In this document: positions 7,455 through 10,988 of the stretch, piece after piece
How the letters are laid out: each line of letters begins with the position of its first letter
Position numbering within the stretch: the stretch's first letter is position 1
NCBI GenBank assembly: GCA_004356555.1
Contig: SMWY01000119.1
Span: 1-10,988 of the forward strand
Direction of reading: 5' to 3'
Length of the DNA stretch: 10,988 nucleotides
Origin: Candidatus Dadabacteria bacterium
GTDB lineage: Bacteria; Desulfobacterota_D; UBA1144; Nemesobacterales; UBA2774
The notes under the pieces: generated by a model
What the model was told of the DNA's origin: nothing
Seen by the model: the letters and a program-made list of their open reading frames with translations, nothing else
Databases searched by the model: none
Program-made: the position numbers and the translations under genes

Positions 7455-8474
7455 TTAGCTCCCGATCTTTAAAAGAACCTTCCCAAAACTTTGACGACTT
7501 TCAATATACCTATGAGCTTGAGGCGCGTCGTCAAATGGGAATACTTTCCCAATTACAGGTCTAATGTCATGCTTTTTAACAAAATCCATTAAATCACTTA
7601 AAATATTTTCCATCTGCTCAGGTTCCTCCTCTAGTAAATAACCTAAATGAGAGGACATAACTGCAGCCGACTTTTGGGCCAGTTTGCCAATATTAACTCT
7701 GGGTATGTCTCTCCATGTTTTAATCCAAGAAAGAGGGTTCCATCTTTTTAAATCAAGGCTTGCAAATCCGGCCACTACTAACCTCCCAAAGGGATTTAAT
7801 ACATCCAGACTCTTTTTAAATACTTCCCCTCCTACCATTTCTATTACAACATCCACTCCACCCGTATTTTCTAAAAAGTCTTGAAAACAATTAGGATCAC
7901 GATAGTTATATCCGTCCAAAGCACCTAAAGATTTTATCAATTCAATTTTTTCCTCACTTCCAGCCATACCATATACGCTGCATCCCAAGTGAGAGGCGAG
8001 CTGCACTGCGGCAGTGCCCACACCTCCACCGGCGGCGGTAACAAGGACTTTATCGCCGGGACTAATTTTCGCCATTTTAATAAGTGAAACCCAGGCAGTC
8101 ATGTAATTAACCAGAAATGAAGCATTCTCCTCCATACTGAAATTTTCTAACGCAGGAACAGCTCTCTCCTCAGGAACTACAATTTTCTCTGCATAAGTCC
8201 CGCATTTGGTCCCGACCATCACCTTTTGTCCGATTTTGAGATTACCTACTCCTGACCCAAGCTCGTCAATTATGCCAGAAGCCTCCATGCCTAATATATA
8301 GGGGCGTTGTAGTGCCCATCCGTATAGCCCCTTACGAGAAAGAATCTCAGCATAGTTTATGCCCGCATAATTAATCTTTACAAGAACTTCACCCCTCCCC
8401 GGCTCAAGCTCTTTAACATCTATTGGGACTAATACTTCAGGCCCACCTGTTTTACTCAGCACAATTGCTTTCAT
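7455..8474 (-). CDS. Zinc-independent medium-chain dehydrogenase, quinone-oxidoreductase/VAT1-like
   Basis: NADPH-dependent oxidoreductase of the medium-chain dehydrogenase/reductase superfamily, likely reducing a quinone or enone; the substrate cannot be read from sequence. The GroES-like N-terminal domain (about 1-125) contains NYAGINYAEILSRKGLYG and the LGMEASGIIDELGSGV stretch typical of quinone oxidoreductases. The Rossmann domain follows with AAGGGVGTAAVQLA at 147-160, a nucleotide-binding loop of the NADPH-preferring AxxGGVG type. The catalytic zinc ligands and the four-cysteine structural zinc loop of alcohol dehydrogenases are absent. The segment around 240-275 (LKRWNPLSWIKTW) resembles the longer insertion of VAT1/synaptic-vesicle-type members. 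The 339 residues are normal. ATG is preceded by AGGAAG about 10 bases upstream. It converges on the ATPase gene with 42 bases between stops. Confidence 0.9.
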   Translation of the reverse strand: MKAIVLSKTGGPEVLVPIDVKELEPGRGEVLVKINYAGINYAEILSRKGLYGWALQRPYILGMEASGIIDELGSGVGNLKIGQKVMVGTKCGTYAEKIVVPEERAVPALENFSMEENASFLVNYMTAWVSLIKMAKISPGDKVLVTAAGGGVGTAAVQLASHLGCSVYGMAGSEEKIELIKSLGALDGYNYRDPNCFQDFLENTGGVDVVIEMVGGEVFKKSLDVLNPFGRLVVAGFASLDLKRWNPLSWIKTWRDIPRVNIGKLAQKSAAVMSSHLGYLLEEEPEQMENILSDLMDFVKKHDIRPVIGKVFPFDDAPQAHRYIESRQSFGKVLLKIGS

Positions 8475-8508
8475 ATCAATATCACTTCCTAGAGATTGAA
8501 AATATTAG

Positions 8509-8556
8509 TATTCTAGCTTATTATGATTATTCTAGTTAGCAAAGAGAATTGTTCTC
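8509..8556. promoter_or_regulatory. Divergent intergenic region with short repeats (possible operators)
   Basis: Between the divergent oxidoreductase and lipoprotein genes there are two copies of TATTCTAG (8509-8516 and 8528-8535), 19 bases from start to start. A small inverted repeat, GAGAA-TTG-TTCTC, lies at 8544-8556. Both promoters must lie in or near this 115-base gap, so these may be regulator or sigma-factor contacts (the repeats read TAGAAT on the minus strand, close to a -10 box). No good -35/-10 pair could be assigned for either gene. Confidence 0.3.
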
Positions 8557-8589
8557 GAAAAAATAAAGTTAATACAAAGGCGGTGAATT

Positions 8590-8874
8590 ATGAAACGACT
8601 GGTAATAGCAATAGCGGCTTTTGGATTATTTGCATGTGGGAACCCACTAGTAATCCAAACTCTACAACAACAATCGGTCAGCCAGATAACCTCCTGCAAC
8701 GCAGACCATATAGAGGTAATTGAGCATAAGATCAACGACGAAGACGGAAGTGCCACATGGACGGCTCTTTGCCAGGGAAGAACTTATAGCTGCCAGCGCG
8801 CAGCAGGCACAGCTAACAATCTTGAGAACGCAGAAGTAAGTTGTACAGAAATGGAATCACAAATGCCTGAATAG
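8590..8874 (+). CDS. Small cysteine-rich lipoprotein of unknown function
   Basis: A 94-residue predicted lipoprotein. The signal peptide MKRLVIAIAAFGLFAC has a lipobox LFAC with the lipidated Cys at residue 16; Gly-Asn follows, so the +2 residue (Gly) does not suggest inner-membrane retention. The mature part of about 78 residues has four more cysteines (36, 61, 68, 85), enough for two disulfides, and a segment ATWTALCQGRTYSCQ. I recall similar W-x-A-x-C-x-G-x-x-Y-x-C patterns in small lipoproteins of deltaproteobacteria, but cannot verify this and name no family. The start is supported by AAAGG about 9 bases upstream. It is divergent from the oxidoreductase gene and convergent with the thioesterase gene. 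Function is unknown. Confidence 0.8.
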   Translation: MKRLVIAIAAFGLFACGNPLVIQTLQQQSVSQITSCNADHIEVIEHKINDEDGSATWTALCQGRTYSCQRAAGTANNLENAEVSCTEMESQMPE

Positions 8875-8880
8875 GGGAGA

Positions 8881-9366
8881 TTAGTATTCTTCAGAATCCC
8901 TGACTCGCCGTTCTTTAGCTCTCTGTTTAATTTTTTCTCCAATACCCCAGTTTTTCTTATCCTCATCTGTAAGTACTTTGAGTGTTGGGACTTCTCTAGG
9001 CTCACCATCAGATGTAATAGCTACAAATACTAAATACCCCCGGCAGCTAAAATCCATTTGACTGCTAAACTTTCCCACTCTATAAAGATCTACCTTAACA
9101 ACCATCGACGTCCTGGCAGTATGTATTACCTTTGCCTTAAGCTCAACCATATCACCCACTTTAATTGGTTTTCTGAAGTCAACTGCATCCATAGAAGCGG
9201 TAACAACATCCTCATTGGCAAATCTCATGGCTGCCATCGCACCTGTTAAATCCATGAGCTCAAGCACCCTACCCCCGAAAATGGTGCCATAATGGTTTGC
9301 GTGGGTTGGTATAACTAGGTCAGAGTTAGTAACCTCTATAGTTTCTTTCAATAGATCATTTTGCAA
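8881..9366 (-). CDS. Hot-dog fold acyl-CoA thioesterase
   Basis: Cytoplasmic thioesterase that hydrolyses acyl-CoA to free fatty acid and CoA, of the YciA/BACH (acyl-CoA hydrolase) type. The hot-dog signature is clear: HANHYGTIFGGRVLELMD at 22-39, with N24 and D39 at the positions conserved as catalytic or substrate-contacting residues in this family. It is followed by VTASMDAVDFRKPIKVGD at 54-72 and a second conserved strand pair. The single hot-dog domain covers about residues 8-120, and a charged C-terminal tail ends at 161. The start is TTG (9364-9366 on the plus strand), chosen because GGAGGT lies exactly 6 bases upstream and no ATG is available in frame nearby. Chain-length preference is unknown. 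It faces the lipoprotein gene with only 6 bases between stops. Confidence 0.92.
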   Translation of the reverse strand: MQNDLLKETIEVTNSDLVIPTHANHYGTIFGGRVLELMDLTGAMAAMRFANEDVVTASMDAVDFRKPIKVGDMVELKAKVIHTARTSMVVKVDLYRVGKFSSQMDFSCRGYLVFVAITSDGEPREVPTLKVLTDEDKKNWGIGEKIKQRAKERRVRDSEEY

Positions 9367-9372
9367 TGACGG

Positions 9373-9378
9373 ACCTCC
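9373..9378 (-). promoter_or_regulatory. Shine-Dalgarno fixing the TTG start of the thioesterase
   Basis: On the minus strand GGAGGT ends 6 bases before TTG. It is one of the strongest ribosome binding sites in the window and decides the start of the thioesterase gene. Confidence 0.8.
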
Positions 9379-9408
9379 GGAAATCTTCTATGATTACTGC
9401 CAACTATT

Positions 9409-9442
9409 TCTACTATAGTAGACAATCAAATAGCATTTTCAA
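9409..9442 (-). promoter_or_regulatory. Candidate thioesterase promoter with a 14-bp palindrome over the -10 box
   Basis: Reading the minus strand, TTGAAA (plus-strand 9437-9442; 5 of 6 to TTGACA) is followed after 16 bases by TACTAT (9415-9420; 4 of 6 to TATAAT). Transcription would begin about 40 bases before the TTG start. The perfect palindrome TCTACTATAGTAGA (9409-9422) covers the -10 box, so it could be an operator for a repressor. The region is A/T-rich and no regulator gene is adjacent, so this is a prediction only. Confidence 0.4.
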
Positions 9443-9454
9443 ATTAATAACGAT

Positions 9455-9676
9455 TCATTCAGATTTGTGACCCAGCACAATAAATCCGGTATAAGAGCAG
9501 AAAAGACTGCCTGAAATGTCTAGGTCTTTTAACTGGCTTAAAAGTTCCTCTGATTCTTTTACTGTAATCAGATCCTCGTCCAAGACATAATCAATTGCCT
9601 GAAAAAGGTCAAAGATCTTATCTAGTATTCCGGATATAAAGTTGAAAGTGTTTATTTTCTCTGAATATTTATTCAT
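9455..9676 (-). CDS. Hypothetical small protein (73 residues)
   Basis: I do not recognise this protein. It is acidic, without signal peptide or membrane segment. The first two thirds look helical (INTFNFISGILDKIFDLFQAIDYVLDEDL, then a second helix VKESEELLSQLKDL), and the end is SGSLFCSYTGFIVLGHKSE with a single Cys. The ATG at 9674-9676 has no more than a weak Shine-Dalgarno. It is divergent from the next small gene, with only 30 bases between the two starts, so the promoter of each must lie close to or within the other. It is long enough and protein-like enough to be real but could be a chance frame. Confidence 0.45.
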   Translation of the reverse strand: MNKYSEKINTFNFISGILDKIFDLFQAIDYVLDEDLITVKESEELLSQLKDLDISGSLFCSYTGFIVLGHKSE

Positions 9677-9706
9677 AAATATCTCGCGAAATCGGAGTAA
9701 TGCAAC

Positions 9707-9931
9707 ATGTCAGATAATTTAACATCTTCAAAAGTAATTGAGCTAATGCAGATTGGATTCAGCGTTTCAATAGACGCGACTGAGCATGAAGAGGAAATAG
9801 AATCAATATTGGAAACTGCAAGAATGTTTAACTCCACTCTTGTTCTTAGAAATATGCCTGAGTCGTTATTAGATCAGAAATCCCTAAAAAAGCTTAAAAC
9901 ACATTCTCACAAAATTATTATCGAAACATAA
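9707..9931 (+). CDS. Hypothetical small alpha/beta protein (74 residues)
   Basis: A short soluble protein with a regular pattern: helix (SSKVIELMQIG), strand (FSVSIDA), helix (EEEIESILETARMFN), strand (STLVLRN), helix (KSLKKLKTHS), strand (HKIIIET). This repeating helix-strand layout is seen in small uncharacterised bacterial proteins whose strands carry motifs like xVDA and LxLRN. I recognise the pattern but cannot name a family or function. The ATG is well supported by GGAG 9 bases upstream. The gene is divergent from the 73-residue gene, and its stop is one base before the end of the possible 42-codon minus-strand ORF. Confidence 0.7.
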   Translation: MSDNLTSSKVIELMQIGFSVSIDATEHEEEIESILETARMFNSTLVLRNMPESLLDQKSLKKLKTHSHKIIIET

Positions 9932-9932
9932 A

Positions 9933-10061
9933 TCAAACTGGCAGTATATCGCAATAATAAAAACGTTTGTCCCTTAGTACAATCTCGCCTAATTCGTGAT
10001 CAATTGGATTTTTCAAAATCGGCCCGTCGTAAACAAAAGTATAATAAATAGTGTAACTCAT
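9933..10061 (-). CDS. Possible 42-codon small ORF, antisense in the intergenic gap
   Basis: Reading the minus strand from ATG at 10059-10061 to TGA at 9933-9935 gives 42 residues without interruption (begins MSYTIYYTFVYDGPILKN, includes HELGEIVLRDKRFYYCD). The composition looks like a real cytoplasmic protein: mixed charged and aromatic residues, no low complexity. It fills the otherwise empty gap between the 74-residue gene and the 81-residue gene. Against it: no Shine-Dalgarno is visible, the ORF is short, and I recognise no family. It could also be the remnant of a longer gene. Reported so that the gap is not read as empty. Confidence 0.3.
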   Translation of the reverse strand: MSYTIYYTFVYDGPILKNPIDHELGEIVLRDKRFYYCDILPV

Positions 10062-10093
10062 TGATATTACAAATAATAAAATATCAAGGAGGT
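10040..10093 (+). promoter_or_regulatory. Candidate -10 box, inverted repeat and Shine-Dalgarno before the right-hand operon
   Basis: A consensus TATAAT lies at 10040-10045, with no good -35 at 16-18 bases. Downstream is an 8-bp perfect inverted repeat, TTGATATT (10061-10068) and AATATCAA (10080-10087), separated by 11 bases. The second arm shares two bases with the strong Shine-Dalgarno AAGGAGGTG (10086-10094), 7 bases before the ATG at 10101. The repeat may be a repressor operator or, in RNA, a weak A/U-rich hairpin next to the ribosome binding site. Confidence 0.4.
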
Positions 10094-10100
10094 GTATTAC

Positions 10101-10346
10101 ATGCCATTATTTGAAGTAAATATTCAGAATAGGGTTATAAAAGGCAGGTCTAGACCCAAAAGAATAAAAGGAACACAAGGTAATTGGTATGCAGAAATAC
10201 GTTATTACCTTGCTGATTCCGAACATGAAGCAAAAGATTTTGCATTAGAAAAGATTAAGCATAGAAGAATGCTTGGAATTCCTAAAAATACAAAAAGATT
10301 TTTAAGACGCGAAATTAAAATAATAGACGTAAGGAGGCTTGCATAA
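10101..10346 (+). CDS. Hypothetical basic protein (81 residues), first gene of the right-hand operon
   Basis: A small, strongly basic protein with many Lys and Arg (SRPKRIKG, KIKHRRMLG, NTKRFLRREIK), no signal peptide and no membrane segment. It contains a NWYAEIRYYLADSEHEAKDFALEKI stretch that looks like a strand followed by a helix. The charge suggests nucleic acid or ribosome contact, but this is inference and I recognise no family. The ATG at 10101 is chosen over an in-frame GTG at 10092, because the Shine-Dalgarno AAGGAGGTG covers that GTG and sits at ideal distance from the ATG. Its TAA overlaps the next ATG by one base (TAATG), and AAGGAGG at 10331-10337 serves as Shine-Dalgarno for the next gene, so the two are coupled. 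Confidence 0.75.
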   Translation: MPLFEVNIQNRVIKGRSRPKRIKGTQGNWYAEIRYYLADSEHEAKDFALEKIKHRRMLGIPKNTKRFLRREIKIIDVRRLA

Positions 10347-10988
10347 TGTATACATATGAAACTGTAGAAAGAGTTAAAGTGCCAGGTCATAAAACAACTG
10401 AACCGACATTACAACATTTGTTCGAAGCAAAACGATTAAAAGATGAGAGGGAAAAATCAAACCGTGATCGCCAAACAAAGCTTACCAGAGAAGAGTATTT
10501 AGATTCAATAAAAGATGAACTACAGGCCAGAAGCCAAGGATTCAAATTCCAAATTTATGAGATGGGAAAGCTTTTATGCGAGGCTAAAAAGATTTTACCA
10601 CACGGACAATTCCAACCTTGGATCAATGATAATTTCGAGTTTTGTTACAGAACAGCTGCTAACTTTATGAAAGTATATAGGGCCTGCATTGGGCATCCTG
10701 AGGTTGTTAAGTATTTTAATTCTTCCTGTGTATATATTATTTGTAGAACGGATTTTCCTCCAGATTTACGTCAAGCCCTATTTAATGGTGTAAAAGGTCA
10801 TGTTGATATAAAAGAGAAAGATATAGTCAAATTAGCCTTAGATTTTAAAAATAGAAAAATAAAAACCACAGACAAAGTAGTACAAGATATATTAAAAAAA
10901 CAAAGAGATTCTTCACTTTGGGAAACATACAGAATTGAACTCGAAGCCCTGAATAAATTGATTGCTAGTAGACTGGAAAGGATAGAGA
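10346..10988 (+). CDS. DUF3102-like protein, partial (C-terminus outside the window)
   Basis: An open frame from ATG at 10346 runs to the right edge, giving 214 residues with no stop. Residues about 65-112 carry the feature I use for the call: a helix (FKFQIYEMGKLLCEAKKIL) followed by PHGQFQPWINDNFEFCYRTA and ANFMKVYRA. This matches the DUF3102 pattern of LLEAKxxLpHGxFxxWLexxfgxsxRTAxxfM. Proteins with this domain are frequent in phages, plasmids and integrative elements; their biochemical role is unknown, although the layout suggests a DNA-binding helical domain. Residues 150-185 and the tail are highly charged and probably helical. A Shine-Dalgarno (AAGGAGG, 10331-10337) lies inside the end of the preceding gene. 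Base composition looks more A/T-rich than the gsp operon, consistent with acquired DNA. Confidence 0.75.
   Translation, partial: MYTYETVERVKVPGHKTTEPTLQHLFEAKRLKDEREKSNRDRQTKLTREEYLDSIKDELQARSQGFKFQIYEMGKLLCEAKKILPHGQFQPWINDNFEFCYRTAANFMKVYRACIGHPEVVKYFNSSCVYIICRTDFPPDLRQALFNGVKGHVDIKEKDIVKLALDFKNRKIKTTDKVVQDILKKQRDSSLWETYRIELEALNKLIASRLERIE

Noticed and set aside
8866..8895. Weak inverted repeat GAATA/TATTC at the lipoprotein-thioesterase convergence
   Set aside because: Only five A/T-rich base pairs with a 12-base loop and no T tract; too weak to call a bidirectional terminator.
8784..9008. Minus-strand open frame overlapping the ends of the lipoprotein and thioesterase genes
   Set aside because: Runs across two better-supported genes in a different frame and has no motif.
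9946..10035. Gap before the accessory operon considered as a tRNA fragment or att site
   Set aside because: No cloverleaf, T-loop consensus or repeated copy elsewhere in the window; the stretch reads better as a small minus-strand ORF.
10092..10100. GTG at 10092 as start of the 81-residue gene
   Set aside because: This GTG is part of the Shine-Dalgarno AAGGAGGTG itself; the ATG at 10101 is correctly spaced from it.
10205..10390. Minus-strand hydrophobic open frame of 61 codons
   Set aside because: Antisense to the coupled 81-residue and DUF3102-like genes, which have good Shine-Dalgarno sites; hydrophobic translation is typical of the antisense of Lys-rich coding DNA.

Overview
The window reads as chromosomal DNA from a didermic (Gram-negative) bacterium with moderately low G+C. 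The evidence is a type II secretion (T2SS) operon with an outer-membrane secretin, and a small lipoprotein with a lipobox. Gene content (gsp operon, a RavA-type MoxR ATPase, a zinc-less quinone-oxidoreductase-like protein, a hot-dog acyl-CoA thioesterase) would suit a deltaproteobacterium-like or uncultured proteobacterial relative. Nothing in the window fixes the taxon, so this is inference only.

Region 1 (1-7412, + strand) is a tightly packed operon: the C-terminal end of gspD (secretin), then gspE (ATPase), gspF (inner-membrane platform), gspG (major pseudopilin), gspH, gspI, gspJ and gspK (minor pseudopilins). The last gene is a MoxR/RavA-type AAA+ ATPase whose start lies inside the end of gspK. 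Several junctions overlap (gspG/H by 1 base, gspH/I by up to 29, gspI/J by up to 53, gspK/ATPase by 16), which implies translational coupling. GspE powers assembly through GspF. GspG builds the pseudopilus, GspH-I-J-K probably form its tip, and GspD is the exit pore. No gspC, gspL, gspM or gspN is visible here, and the ATPase has no VWA-domain partner next to it.

Region 2 (7413-9366) holds three unlinked-looking single genes: a zinc-independent medium-chain dehydrogenase/quinone oxidoreductase on the minus strand, a divergently transcribed cysteine-rich lipoprotein on the plus strand, and a hot-dog acyl-CoA thioesterase on the minus strand converging on the lipoprotein gene with 6 bases between stops. 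The thioesterase starts at TTG behind a strong Shine-Dalgarno, and a 14-bp perfect palindrome overlaps its predicted -10 box.

Region 3 (9367-10988) consists of short genes of unknown function: a divergent pair of 73 and 74 codons, a possible 42-codon minus-strand ORF, and then a plus-strand pair made of an 81-residue basic protein and a DUF3102-like protein that runs off the right edge. The last pair looks more A/T-rich than the gsp operon and has the feel of a plasmid, phage or integrative-element module, so the right edge may be the boundary of an accessory region.

No stretch longer than about 300 bases lacks a gene. The largest uncertain gap, 9932-10100, contains the 42-codon ORF, a consensus TATAAT and an inverted repeat touching the ribosome binding site. 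I saw no tRNA, rRNA, CRISPR array, insertion sequence or convincing rho-independent terminator.
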